Shown: positions 34,815 to 43,558, numbered from the stretch's first letter. The stretch is 64,000 bases of DNA from Planctomycetes bacterium UBA2386 (GCA_002343845.1 DDSQ01000172.1:249-64248), one strand, 5' to 3'. Numbers and translations: made by a program. The notes: generated from the sequence alone by a model not told the origin.

Positions 34815-34845
34815 CGCGGGACGGATGGTAAGCTCGCCCCCCTTC

Positions 34846-36300
34846 ATGTGCGGCTTCATCTCGATCTACGGACCTGCTGAGTCCGACGCCATCCACGACG
34901 CGCTCGCGGGCTTGCTCGCGATCCAGCACCGCGGTCAGGACGCCGCTGGTGCTGTCACCTTCAAGGATCGCTTCCAGGCCAAGAAGGGTCTGGGCCTCGT
35001 GCGCGAGGTGTTCCAGGACAAGCACCTCCATCGCCTGCGCGGCCATCTCGCCGTCGCGCATGTTCGCTACCCGACGGTCGGCCTCGGCGAGGACACCGAC
35101 GTGCAGCCGTTCTGGCTCGACTACCCGGTCGGCACGGCGATGGCGCACAACGGCAACGTCACCAACTTCCACGAGCTGAAGGACAGCTACTTCGGCCAGC
35201 GCAACATCCACCTCGGCAGCACCTGCGACCTCGAAGTCGTGCTCTACGTGTTCGCCGACGCGTTGATGCGCCGCGCCGCCGATCCGGTCACCGTCGACGA
35301 CGTGCAGGCCGCGGTGAAGGAGGTCTACGAACGCGTGAAGGGCGCCTACTCCGTCGCCGGCATCACCGCCGAGGGCATGTATGCGTTCCGCGATCCGTTC
35401 GGCATCAAGCCGTGCATCTTCGGCAAGAAGGAGACGCCCGACGGCACCTGGTACGCGGTTGCCAGCGAGTCGGTCGTGCTCGACGTCGCCGGCTACCAGA
35501 TCGTCCGCGATCTGCAGGCGGGCGAGATGTTGTGGATCGGCAAGGACCGCGTGCCGCACGTGCGCAAGGTCGCGCAGAAGCCGCACCGCCCCTGCATCTT
35601 CGAGTACGTGTACTTCGCGCGGCCGGACACCTTCCTCGACGGCACGTCGGTCTACGAGGCGCGCATGGAACTCGGGCGTCGCCTCGGCCGCGCATTCCTC
35701 GAGACCGGTCTGCAGGCCGATGTCGTGATCCCGGTGCCCGAGTCGGCGCGCACCGCCGGCCAGACGATGGCCGAGGAGATCGGCGTGCCGTGCCGCGAGG
35801 GGTTCGTGAAGAACCGCTACGTCGGCCGCACGTTCATCATGCCGAACGACAAGGCCCGGCAGGCGACGATCCGCGCCAAGCTCAACCCGATCCGCGCCGA
35901 GTTCGAAGGCAAGCGCGTCGTGATCCTCGACGACTCGATCGTGCGCGGCAACACCAGCCGGCAGATCGTCAAGATCGCGCGCCAGATGGGGGCGGCGAAG
36001 GTCTACCTCGCGTCGTACTCGCCGCCGCTGCAGTTCCCGTGTCTCTACGGGATCGACATGTCGACGAAGCGCGAGTTCGTGGCGCGCGGCCGCAGCAACG
36101 AGGAGATCGCCAAGGAACTCGGCGCCGACTTCGTGCTCTACCAGACGATCGAGCAGATGGAGGACGCCGTGCGGACGGCCGGCAACAAGAAGCTCGAGTT
36201 CTGCAAGGCGTGCTTCGAGGGCGTCTACCCGACGGGCGACATCACCGAGCGCATGCTCACCGACATCGAGAACGATCGCCTCGCCGCCAGCCGGGCGTAG
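34846..36300 (+). CDS. purF: Amidophosphoribosyltransferase
   Basis: A 484-residue enzyme catalysing the first step of purine synthesis, PRPP plus glutamine to phosphoribosylamine. The start MCGFISIYGP exposes the catalytic Cys after Met removal, so there is no propeptide. LLAIQHRGQDAAG and VAHVRYPT belong to the Ntn glutaminase domain. VVILDDSIVRGNTSRQIV is the PRPP loop. RPCIFEYVYFARPD, FPCLYGIDMST and CKACFEGVYPTG match the four Fe-S cysteine positions of the Bacillus-type enzyme, implying a [4Fe-4S] cluster. No other pur gene is adjacent; the stop abuts the convergent glycosyltransferase gene. Confidence 0.93.
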   Translation: MCGFISIYGPAESDAIHDALAGLLAIQHRGQDAAGAVTFKDRFQAKKGLGLVREVFQDKHLHRLRGHLAVAHVRYPTVGLGEDTDVQPFWLDYPVGTAMAHNGNVTNFHELKDSYFGQRNIHLGSTCDLEVVLYVFADALMRRAADPVTVDDVQAAVKEVYERVKGAYSVAGITAEGMYAFRDPFGIKPCIFGKKETPDGTWYAVASESVVLDVAGYQIVRDLQAGEMLWIGKDRVPHVRKVAQKPHRPCIFEYVYFARPDTFLDGTSVYEARMELGRRLGRAFLETGLQADVVIPVPESARTAGQTMAEEIGVPCREGFVKNRYVGRTFIMPNDKARQATIRAKLNPIRAEFEGKRVVILDDSIVRGNTSRQIVKIARQMGAAKVYLASYSPPLQFPCLYGIDMSTKREFVARGRSNEEIAKELGADFVLYQTIEQMEDAVRTAGNKKLEFCKACFEGVYPTGDITERMLTDIENDRLAASRA

Positions 36301-37263
36301 TCACTGCCGACGCGTCTTCGGCACGCGTCCGCGCAGCTTGGGCACCAGCAGCAGCGCCTCGCGCGCGATCCGGCCGTCCATCTTCGACTTGCCGACCGCG
36401 CGGTCGACGAAGTGGATCGGGATCTCCTTCACGGTGAAGCCCGCGCGCACCATGCGGAACGCCATCTCGATCTGGAACGCGTAGCCCTGCGCGGCGACCG
36501 CCGACAGGTCGAGCGCCCGCAGAGCGCTGACGTGGAAGCAGCGGAAGCCGGCGGTGTTGTCGCGGATGCCCGAAGCGAGCACGGCGCGGGTGTAGAGGTT
36601 GGCGCCGCGCGACAGCGCACGACGCTTCCAGTCCCAGCCGACGGTGCAGCCGCCGCGCACGTAGCGGCTGCCGATCACGAGTTCGGCGTCGTGCGAGGCG
36701 AACACCAGCCGCGGCAGGTCCCACGGCGCGTGGCTGAAGTCGGCGTCCATCTCGCAGACGCGTTCGTAGCCGCGTTCGATCGCGAAGCGGAAGCCGGCGA
36801 TGTAGGCGGTGCCGAGACCCTGCTTGCCCTGCCGGTGCAGAACGTGCACGCGTCGATCGGCGGCGGCGAGGCGATCGGCGATCGCGCCGGTGCCGTCCGG
36901 GGAGCCGTCGTCGACGACCAGCACGTCGACGTCGGCGAACGCGTGGATCGCGCGCAGCAGCGGCTCGAGGTTGTCCTTCTCGTTGTAGGTCGGCACGACG
37001 ACGAGCGTGCGCCACGGCGGCGCGTGCGGACGCACGGGCACCGGTCCGATTCCTGCCGCGCGTCCTTGTTCGGCTGCGGCGCGCGCGGCGGTCTCGTCCT
37101 GACCCCGCAGGACGACCAGGCGACTGCTGTCGATGCCGGCGCGCACGACGCTCTCGGCCGCGGCGAAGTCGGCGACGACGCGCAGCGGCTCGGTGAAGGT
37201 GCGCGGGCCGGCGACGGTACTCGCCGGTACTTGCGTCGGGGATGGGCGGGCGGGTTCGGCCAC
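36301..37263 (-). CDS. Family 2 glycosyltransferase, polyprenol-phosphate mannosyltransferase type
   Basis: A 320-residue protein. After an N-terminal extension of about 85 residues, the GT2 domain reads TLVVVPTYNEKDNLEPLL, VLVVDDGSPDGTG, GLGTAYIAGFRFAI and CEMDADFSHAP (the DxD-like metal motif). This is the order of dolichol-phosphate mannose synthases. There are no C-terminal membrane helices, so it is the soluble single-domain type. It likely charges a polyprenol phosphate with a sugar for cell-envelope glycans. The start is GTG 37263. The stop codon directly follows the purF stop on the other strand. Confidence 0.8.
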   Translation of the reverse strand: MAEPARPSPTQVPASTVAGPRTFTEPLRVVADFAAAESVVRAGIDSSRLVVLRGQDETAARAAAEQGRAAGIGPVPVRPHAPPWRTLVVVPTYNEKDNLEPLLRAIHAFADVDVLVVDDGSPDGTGAIADRLAAADRRVHVLHRQGKQGLGTAYIAGFRFAIERGYERVCEMDADFSHAPWDLPRLVFASHDAELVIGSRYVRGGCTVGWDWKRRALSRGANLYTRAVLASGIRDNTAGFRCFHVSALRALDLSAVAAQGYAFQIEMAFRMVRAGFTVKEIPIHFVDRAVGKSKMDGRIAREALLLVPKLRGRVPKTRRQ

Positions 37264-37397
37264 GACGAGAACTCGCGGCGCAATCTACCGGCGACTGCCC
37301 CTGACGGAACGTCCAGGCGCCGGGATCCGCCGCAGACGCTGGCATCCCGCGGCCGACGTCCTGCTACGGTCCTGAGCCCCCACCCGGAGCGCCGCAC

Positions 37398-38396
37398 ATG
37401 CCACCGTTCGTCACCGTCCTCGCCCCGACACTCCTTCTCGCCGGTGCCATGGTCGCGCAGGGCGAAGTCGAGCCGCACGTCACCGCCAAGAAGGGCAGCT
37501 CGGTCTGGTTGATCCACGAGATGACCACCGCCGCGAAACTCGAGATTCAGGGCCAGGAGATCACGACGTCGCAGCGAACGGCGCGCGTGCTGCACGTGCA
37601 GGTGAAGGACATCGATGCCGAGGGTCGTCTCGTCGTCGAGATCACGATCGCGCGGGTGAGCGGGCGCGTGGACTCGTCGGTGGGTCAGTGGAAGTTCGAC
37701 TTCGATTCGGCCGCGGAAGCGGATGCCCCGAAACACCCAGGGGCGACGGGAGCCTCGGCCGGAGTTGGCATGAAGTTCGTCTCGAAGGTGAGCCCGAGCG
37801 GCGAACTGTTCGAACTCGGCGAAGGGTCTTCCGCGGTGCTCGACGCCAACCGGGAGCAGACCAGCTTGCATCAGATCACCGTGCAAGCGCTGCGGCAGAT
37901 CGTCGTCGACGTGTTCGGCCAGTTGCCGCAGAAGCGCACCGCGGGCGGCGCGCAGTGGAATCGCGATCGCGTGGAGTCGCTTGGCCGCCTGGCCGCTCGC
38001 CAGAAGCTCGCGCTGACGCTGACGGACGTCGCTCCCGAGTCGTTCGCGATCGAAGGCTAGGGCGTGCTCGAACTCGCGCTCGACGTGGTTCTCCGCGACC
38101 TCGAGCAGGACGGTGCCCCCGACAAGGAAGAGATGCAGCGGCAGTTCAAGAGCACGAAGCTCGAGAAGGGGACCGTCGCCTACAAGCAGAAGACCTCGCG
38201 CGAGGACGGCTTCGTGCTGCAGTCGTCGAGTGAGATGCAGTTCGACCTTGCCACCTCCGAGTCGCAGATGGGCGAAGTGACGACCCACATGACGAGCACG
38301 ACGACGGTCGTGCGCACGACTGCCGAGCAGGCGATGCCGAAGAAGGAGCCGGCCAAGGCACCGGCGGATGCGCCGAAACCCGACGCCGGCAAGTGA
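37398..38396 (+). pseudogene. Secreted protein gene interrupted by an in-frame TAG
   Basis: One continuous frame of 333 codons with a single TAG at 38058-38060 (codon 221). The first part has a signal peptide (MPPFVTVLAPTLLLAGAMVA) and a mostly beta body ending SFAIEG. After the stop the same frame continues VLELALDVVLRDLEQDG to a Pro/Ala-rich tail, in the same composition and without a ribosome site, and a terminator hairpin follows only the second part. It therefore looks like one gene with a nonsense change or a base error. A translational restart at GTG 38064 is possible but weak. The family is not recognised. Confidence 0.6.
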
Positions 38397-38411
38397 GGCA
38401 AGGCGCCTCAC
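38393..38411 (+). terminator. Hairpin overlapping a stop codon
   Basis: GTGAGGC and GCCTCAC form a 7-bp stem with a 5-nt loop. The left arm contains the TGA at 38394-38396. It marks the end of the interrupted unit beginning at 37398. Confidence 0.5.
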
Positions 38412-38493
38412 GCCGCGAGGGGCCCGCGACCAGACCGGGTCGCAGCGCGTAGACTCCGGCGCTGCATCCGCGCGATCCCGCGCGGGGAATCCC

Positions 38494-39822
38494 ATGAAAC
38501 TTGCCGCGATCCCGTTCCTTCTCGGCGCCGCTGCGGCGGTCGCCCAATCCCCGTCATGGGCGCCGCCCGTGCGCCTGCAGGCCGGCGAAGCCCTGCTCGG
38601 CGAAGGCCGGCTCTTTCCGTCGCCGGTGTGGCACGACCTCGACGGCGACGGCCGGCTCGACGTCGTGGTCGGCGATCTGCGCGGCCACCTGACCGTCGCG
38701 CGCGGCACGGTCGGCATCGCCGGCAAGATCGTCTACGGCAAGGAAGAGAAGGTGCTCGGCGCCGACGGCAAGATCGTCGACCTGCAGAATTGGTGATGCA
38801 TCGGCATGAGTCCACAGTTCGTGGACTTCGACGGTGACAGCCGCCTCGACATCGTCGCCGGCATCTTCGACGGCTCACCGCACCTCGTGCGGGGCAGCGA
38901 CAAGGGCTGGAGCAAACCCGAGCAGATCCTCGACCGCGACGGCGCGCGCATCGTGCTCAACGCGTTCTGGAACTTCGACACGAAGAAGTGGGACGCGACG
39001 AACCGCCACGACGCGCCGGGCCATCAGGGGGAAGGGCACGCGACCTCGGCGCTCGCGTTCGACGTCGACGGCGACGGGGATCTCGATCTGCTGCTCGGCG
39101 ACCATCGCAGCGGGCGCGTGTTCGTGCGGCGCAACGAGGGCACGGCGCTCGCGCCGAAGTTCGCGACGAAGAACGAGCCGTTGCTCGCGGCCGGCAAGCC
39201 GTTCGACGTTCCGGGCACGGTCGCGACGATGCGGCTCGTCGACTGGGATCACGACGGCAAGCTCGACCTCGCGTGCGGCAGCATGGGCGATGCCTACCAG
39301 GACGGCGAAGGCGGCGGCGTCTGGGTGTACCGGAACCGCGGCACCGACGGGGCTGCGGCGTTCGGCGCGCCGATCGAACTGCTCCCGCCCAGCAAGAAGG
39401 GAGCTGCCGGTCCGACGCGCCCCGACTCGGGCATCTACATGGACTTCGCCGACCACGATGGTGACGGCGATCTCGACATGGTCGTCGGCGGCTACTCGCA
39501 CTGGACGGCGCCGGCCCCGTCGCTGACCGCCGAACAAACGCAGCGGGTTGCCGCGATCAAGGCGGAGCTGCGCACCGTGAACGAGAAGACGCAGGCGCTG
39601 ATGGGCGAGATCGAGGAAGCGGTGAAGGGCCTCGACCAGGAAGCCGCCGACAAGAAGCGCGACGAACTGTTCGCGGCGCGCAGCGCGGACTTCCAGGCCA
39701 TCGGCAGGCAAAGCCAGGCGCTCCAGAAGGAGCTCGATCCCCTCGAGCCGGGCATGAAGCGGCAGAGCTTCGTGTGGCTCTACGAGAACCTCGGCACCGT
39801 CGGTAGCACGGCCCCGAAGTGA
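38494..39822 (+). CDS. Secreted VCBS/FG-GAP propeller protein with in-frame TGA (selenocysteine candidate)
   Basis: Read through the TGA at 38794-38796, this frame gives a 442-residue exported protein. The signal peptide is MKLAAIPFLLGAAAAVA. Five Ca-binding VCBS loops follow: DLDGDGRLDVV before the TGA, and DFDGDSRLDIV, DVDGDGDLDLL, DWDHDGKLDLA and DHDGDGDLDMV after it. So one propeller is split by the stop. The residue at codon 101 lies between LQNW and CIGMSPQ, directly before a Cys. A hairpin 12 nt downstream could be a SECIS. Coiled-coil sequence (about 345-410) follows the last loop. Without recoding only a 100-residue fragment would be made. Alternatives are a nonsense mutation or a base error at a Trp or Cys codon. 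Confidence 0.6.
38794..38827 (+). promoter_or_regulatory. In-frame TGA followed by SECIS-like hairpin
   Basis: After TGA (38794-38796) there are 12 nt, then AGTCCAC (38809-38815), loop AGTTC, and GTGGACT (38821-38827): a perfect 7-bp stem, extendable by one G-T pair. The apical loop starts 19 nt after the TGA and has G as its second base. As I remember the bacterial SECIS search model (loop 16-37 nt after UGA, G in the first two loop positions), this fits. Hairpins of this size can arise by chance in GC-rich coding DNA. Confidence 0.4.
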
Positions 39823-39842
39823 GGAGACGACATCGGCTAAAG

Positions 39843-39908
39843 CATGGATAAGCAGTCGTAGACACGAGATATCCATGTCTACGACTTGATTTCGATGCTC
39901 TGTAGAGC
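39843..39908. promoter_or_regulatory. Nested dyads upstream of hipBA, probable operator
   Basis: Three inverted repeats sit in the relatively AT-rich 155-bp gap before the antitoxin gene. CATGGATA (39843) pairs with TATCCATG (39870). TCGTAGACA (39856) pairs with TGTCTACGA (39876). GCTCT-GT-AGAGC spans 39897-39908. The first contains GGATA/TATCC half-sites, the same pentamers as E. coli HipB operators but in opposite arrangement. Autoregulation by the HipB-like protein is likely. A TTGATT at 39886 could be a -35, but no clear -10 is seen. Confidence 0.55.
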
Positions 39909-39977
39909 GACGTTATTCAAGCACAACGCTTGGATTTCCGATCCTCTCCCCGAGGCCAACCCGCCTCGCGAACGCCG

Positions 39978-40289
39978 ATGCAGAACGCCAGCAGCACCGA
40001 CGAGTGGCTCTCCCGCCTCGGCGATCAGCTGCGGGAACTGCGACTCTCGCGCAACCTGGGCCAGGGCGACCTGGCGGCGCGGGCCGGTGTTGGTCGCAGC
40101 GCCGTGCAGAACCTCGAGGCTGGCCGCGGCAACCTGACCACCCTGGTGCGCGTCGTGCGCGCGCTCGGTCGCGAGGAATGGCTGCAGACTCTGTTCGCGC
40201 AACCGACGATCAACCCGCTGCACGTGATGCCGGCGAAGGCGAAGCGCCAACGCGCCTCGCGCAAGACCGATGGCAGCCCGCCGCGCTGA
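39978..40289 (+). CDS. HipB-like XRE-family antitoxin
   Basis: A 103-residue protein with an XRE helix-turn-helix at about 15-65: LRELRLSRNLGQGDLAARAG, then VGRSAVQNLEAGRGNLTTL. The Lys/Arg-rich tail (MPAKAKRQRASRKTDG) may contact DNA or the toxin. It overlaps the hipA-like gene by 20 bp, the usual antitoxin-first arrangement of type II systems. By analogy it neutralises the kinase and represses its own promoter through the upstream dyads. ATG 39978 is chosen; the 16 codons before it are not conserved HTH sequence. Confidence 0.8.
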   Translation: MQNASSTDEWLSRLGDQLRELRLSRNLGQGDLAARAGVGRSAVQNLEAGRGNLTTLVRVVRALGREEWLQTLFAQPTINPLHVMPAKAKRQRASRKTDGSPPR

Positions 40290-41580
40290 ACGCTACCAGC
40301 CCGTCGAGCGCATCGAGGTCTGGTTGTGGGACCAGTTCGTCGGCGCCACGGCCCTCGATCCGGGACTGGGCTACTACGTGTTCGCCTACGACCCCGACTT
40401 CGCGCGCAGTGGCATCCAACCCTCGCCGCTGCAGATGCCGGTCGCGGACGACGAACGTCCGTTCGTGTTCCCGGCGTTGCCCGTCGACACGTTCCAACGG
40501 CTGCCGGCAATGCTCGCCGATGCCCTGCCCGACAACTTCGGCAATGCGCTGATCGATCGGTGGCTCGCCGACCGCGGCGTGCCGCGCACGGCGATCACCG
40601 CGCTCGACCGGCTCGCCTACATGGGCAAGCGCGCGATGGGGGCGCTGCAGTTCAAGCCGTCACGCGGCCCGGCGACCCGCAAGCCGTTCGCGATCGAGCT
40701 CGGCGAACTGGTAGGCGTCGCGCGCAGCACGTTGCGCGGCACCTGGGACGACGACGATGCGACCGCCGCGGCGCTGCGCTCGATCCTCGAGGTCGGCACT
40801 TCGGCCGGAGGTGCGCGCGCCAAGGCCGTCGTTGCCTGGAACCCGACCACGCAGGAGATGCGCTCCGGCCAACTCGACGCGCCGCCGGGCTTCGAGCACT
40901 GGCTGCTCAAGTTCGATGGCGTCGGCCAGGACCGCGAACTCGGCTCCTCTCAGGACTACGGGCGCATCGAGTTCGCGTACCACGGAATGGCGCGCGCTGC
41001 AGGCATCACGATGACCGACTGCCGGCTGCTCGAGGAGAACGGGCGCGCGCACTTCATGACGCGGCGGTTCGATCGCGACGGTGCGTCGATGCGGCACCAC
41101 GTGCAGACGCTCTGCGCGATGGCGCACCTCGACTTCCGTCGTCGTGGCGCGAACGCGTACTCCCAGCTGTTCTTGGCCATGCGCGAGCTCGGGTTGCCGC
41201 GCGAGGACCTGGTCGAGGCGTTCCGGCGGATGGCGTTCGCGGTGATGGGGCGCAACTGCGACGACCACGCCAAGAACGTGTCGTTCCTGCTGCGGCAGAG
41301 GCAGGCGTGGCGTCTGGCGCCGGCCTACGACCTGACGTTCGCGCACAACCCGCGCGGCGAGTGGACCAACCAGCACCTGATGAGCGTCAACGGCGTGTTC
41401 CGCGACATCAGCGCTGCAGATCTGCTCGCCGAGGCCGATCGCTTCGGCATCGGCGAGGGCAAGTCGATCCTCGCCGACGTGCGGCGCGCGCTCGCGCGCT
41501 GGCGCGAGTTCGCTCATGCGGCCGGCGTCGCGGACACGGTGGTCGAGACGATCGCCGGGCTGCATCGACCGCTCGGGTAG
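40270..41580 (+). CDS. HipA-like serine/threonine kinase toxin
   Basis: A 436-residue HipA family protein. The N-terminal subdomain (1-100) has FPALPVDTFQRLPAMLADAL. The phosphate-loop-like VGTSAGGARAKAVVAWN begins the kinase core, followed by HWLLKFDG. NCDDHAKNVSFLL carries the catalytic Asp and the metal Asn, and LAPAYDLTFAHNP the metal Asp that follows. The known E. coli HipA phosphorylates glutamyl-tRNA synthetase and causes growth arrest; other HipA clades hit other targets, so the substrate here is open. All catalytic residues seem intact. It is translated with its antitoxin, which overlaps its start. Confidence 0.85.
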   Translation: MAARRAERYQPVERIEVWLWDQFVGATALDPGLGYYVFAYDPDFARSGIQPSPLQMPVADDERPFVFPALPVDTFQRLPAMLADALPDNFGNALIDRWLADRGVPRTAITALDRLAYMGKRAMGALQFKPSRGPATRKPFAIELGELVGVARSTLRGTWDDDDATAAALRSILEVGTSAGGARAKAVVAWNPTTQEMRSGQLDAPPGFEHWLLKFDGVGQDRELGSSQDYGRIEFAYHGMARAAGITMTDCRLLEENGRAHFMTRRFDRDGASMRHHVQTLCAMAHLDFRRRGANAYSQLFLAMRELGLPREDLVEAFRRMAFAVMGRNCDDHAKNVSFLLRQRQAWRLAPAYDLTFAHNPRGEWTNQHLMSVNGVFRDISAADLLAEADRFGIGEGKSILADVRRALARWREFAHAAGVADTVVETIAGLHRPLG

Positions 41581-41625
41581 GCGAGTCGCTGGCACGACGC
41601 CGACCGGTCCGCTATCCCTGCGACC

Positions 41626-42192
41626 GTGACCACCTCGTTCGATCCGACGCGCGCCAAGGCGCGCCTTCTGCAGCTCGTCCGCGAACGCGCCTACAAGGAC
41701 GGCATCGACATCGTGCTCGCGTCCGGCAAGCGCTCGACCTTCTACATCAACGGCAAGAAGGTCAGCCTGCACCCTGAAGGGCTCTGGCTGATCGCCAAGC
41801 TGCTGCTCGACAAGCTGAAGCGGTACCCGGCGATCACCGCAGTCGGCGGCCTGACGATCGGCGCCGATCCGCTGGCGAGCGCGGTCGCGGCGCTGAGCTT
41901 CGAGACCGGCCAGAACCTCAAGGCATTCCTCGTGCGCAAGGAAGCGAAGGGCCACGGCACCGGCAGCCTGATCGAAGGCGAACTCGAACGCGGGGAGCAG
42001 GTCGCGATCCTCGAAGACACGGTGACCACCGGAGGCTCGGCGAAGAAGGCGATCGACGCAGTGCTCGCCGTGGGTGCGAAGCCGGTCGTCGTGATGGCGA
42101 TCGCCGATCGCGAGGATCCCGACGCCGACGCGTTCCGCAAGGAGTGGAAGGTCGACTGCCTTCTGACCCTGAGCGAGATCCGGAAAGGCTGA
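41626..42192 (+). CDS. pyrE: Orotate phosphoribosyltransferase
   Basis: A 188-residue enzyme that joins orotate and PRPP to give OMP in pyrimidine synthesis. SGKRSTFYINGKKVSLHPEG is the orotate-side block, and LVRKEAKGHGTGSLIEG the flexible loop. VAILEDTVTTGGSAKKAI is the PRPP-binding signature with the acidic pair. The start is a GTG (41626). It is followed after 2 bp by the fusion gene, so both are in one transcript; no other pyr gene is nearby. Confidence 0.9.
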   Translation: MTTSFDPTRAKARLLQLVRERAYKDGIDIVLASGKRSTFYINGKKVSLHPEGLWLIAKLLLDKLKRYPAITAVGGLTIGADPLASAVAALSFETGQNLKAFLVRKEAKGHGTGSLIEGELERGEQVAILEDTVTTGGSAKKAIDAVLAVGAKPVVVMAIADREDPDADAFRKEWKVDCLLTLSEIRKG

Positions 42193-42194
42193 AC

Positions 42195-43544
42195 GTGCGC
42201 GCCGTCGCGATCGTGCCGGCGGCGGGCAAGGGCGAACGCATGGGCGCCGACAAGGCGCTCCTCGACCTCGCGGGTAGCACCGCGATCGAGCGCGTCGTCG
42301 CGACGTGCCGCGCCAGCGGGCTCGACGTGCTGGTCGTGCGTCGCGAGGGCGCGGCGGCGTTGCCCGCGGGCCTCGGCGCGAACGTCGTCGTCGTGCCGCC
42401 GGGCGGCGAGATGGCCGACAGCCTGCGCGCTGCGCATGCGCGCCTGCCTGCCGACTGCGACGTCGTCGTCGTGTTCCCCGTCGACCACGCGCTCGTCGCG
42501 GCCGAGACCGTGCTGGCCCTCGTGCACACCGCGAGCAGCACCGGCGGCATCGCGCTGCCGTTGTTCCGCGGCCGGCCTGGCCATCCGCTCGCGCTGCCTC
42601 GTGCCGTGTTCGCGGAGATCGCCGCGCCGCACGCCGTGCTTCGCGACGTCGTCAAGCGCAACGGGGCGCGTGTGCACGCGGTGGCGTCGGCGAACCCGTG
42701 GGTGCTCGCCGATCTCGACCACCCCGAAGACCACCGCGCGGCGGTGTGCGCGCTGCGCGGCGAGCCGTGGAGCACGGTGGCGCAGATGTTCCGCCATCGC
42801 AGCCACCGTGCGTACCGGCCCGACGCGGTGCCGCAGGAGCAGCTCGAACGCCTGGTCGACGCCGCGCGGCACGCGTCGACTTCGAGCTTCATCCAGGCCT
42901 ACTCGGTGATCGTCGTGCGCGACGCGGCGCGCCGGGCCGAATGCGCGCGCCTCTGCGGCGGCCAGGCGCACATCGCCCAGGCGCCCGTGTTCGCCGCGAT
43001 CTGCGCCGACCTGCACCTGCTGGCCGCGGCGTGTGGTCGCCATGGCACGCAGTTGCAGGCGCAGAGCCTCGAGCTGCTGCTGCAGGCGACGATCGACGCC
43101 GCGTTGCTCGGCCAGAACCTGCAGCTCGCGGTCGAAGCCGAGGGTCTTGGCGCGTGCATGATCGGCGGGGCGCGCAACCACCCGCTCGAGATCGCGCGGT
43201 TGCTCGAACTGCCGAGCCACGCCTATGTCGTGTTCGGCATGACGATCGGCGTGCCCGCCGACGATCCGATCCCGCGCGGTCGGATGCCGCTGCGTGGCGT
43301 GATGCACCTCGAACGCCACGACGGCTCGCGAAGCGACGCCGTGCTCGACGCGGCCGACGACGGCATGCGGGCGTGGGCCCGCCGCACCAACGCCGAGCGC
43401 GGTGGCTATCAGGGGCGCCCGGTCAGCGAGCAGAAGGGCTGGGCCGAACGCATGGCCGCGGCGTGGGGCGCGGACAGCAGCTATGCGCGGGCGCGGCGCA
43501 CGCTCGCCGACGAACTGCGTCGGCTGGGCTTCGGCTTCGATTGA
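42195..43544 (+). CDS. MobA-like nucleotidyltransferase fused to NfsA-like nitroreductase
   Basis: A 449-residue two-domain protein starting at GTG 42195. Residues 1-190 are a MobA/MocA-type NTP transferase: AIVPAAGKGERMGADKALLDL, VFPVDHAL as the metal-binding stretch, and PLFRGRPGHPLALPRAVF. Residues 200-449 match the NADPH-FMN nitroreductase NfsA/FRP family: MFRHRSHRAYRPDAV, STSSFIQAYSVIVV, GGQAHIAQAPVFAAICAD, and EAEGLGACMIGGARN. NfsA enzymes reduce nitro compounds, quinones or flavins. The chimera has no frameshift. Whether the first domain makes a nucleotide-activated cofactor for the second is speculation. Confidence 0.82.
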   Translation: MRAVAIVPAAGKGERMGADKALLDLAGSTAIERVVATCRASGLDVLVVRREGAAALPAGLGANVVVVPPGGEMADSLRAAHARLPADCDVVVVFPVDHALVAAETVLALVHTASSTGGIALPLFRGRPGHPLALPRAVFAEIAAPHAVLRDVVKRNGARVHAVASANPWVLADLDHPEDHRAAVCALRGEPWSTVAQMFRHRSHRAYRPDAVPQEQLERLVDAARHASTSSFIQAYSVIVVRDAARRAECARLCGGQAHIAQAPVFAAICADLHLLAAACGRHGTQLQAQSLELLLQATIDAALLGQNLQLAVEAEGLGACMIGGARNHPLEIARLLELPSHAYVVFGMTIGVPADDPIPRGRMPLRGVMHLERHDGSRSDAVLDAADDGMRAWARRTNAERGGYQGRPVSEQKGWAERMAAAWGADSSYARARRTLADELRRLGFGFD

Positions 43545-43558
43545 CCGCAATCGCGGTC
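43543..43558 (+). terminator. Hairpin at the end of the pyrE-fusion unit
   Basis: GACCGC and GCGGTC form a 6-bp stem with a 4-nt loop, overlapping the TGA at 43542-43544. It is a candidate weak terminator; no T-run follows. Confidence 0.35.

Noticed and set aside
38064..38396. Treating the piece after the TAG as an independent 110-residue gene
   Set aside because: It has a GTG start without a ribosome site, lies in the same frame as the upstream piece, and has no signal peptide; a broken gene is simpler.
38797..38808. Treating GATGCATC around the TGA as a regulatory palindrome
   Set aside because: An 8-bp palindrome inside coding sequence is common by chance.
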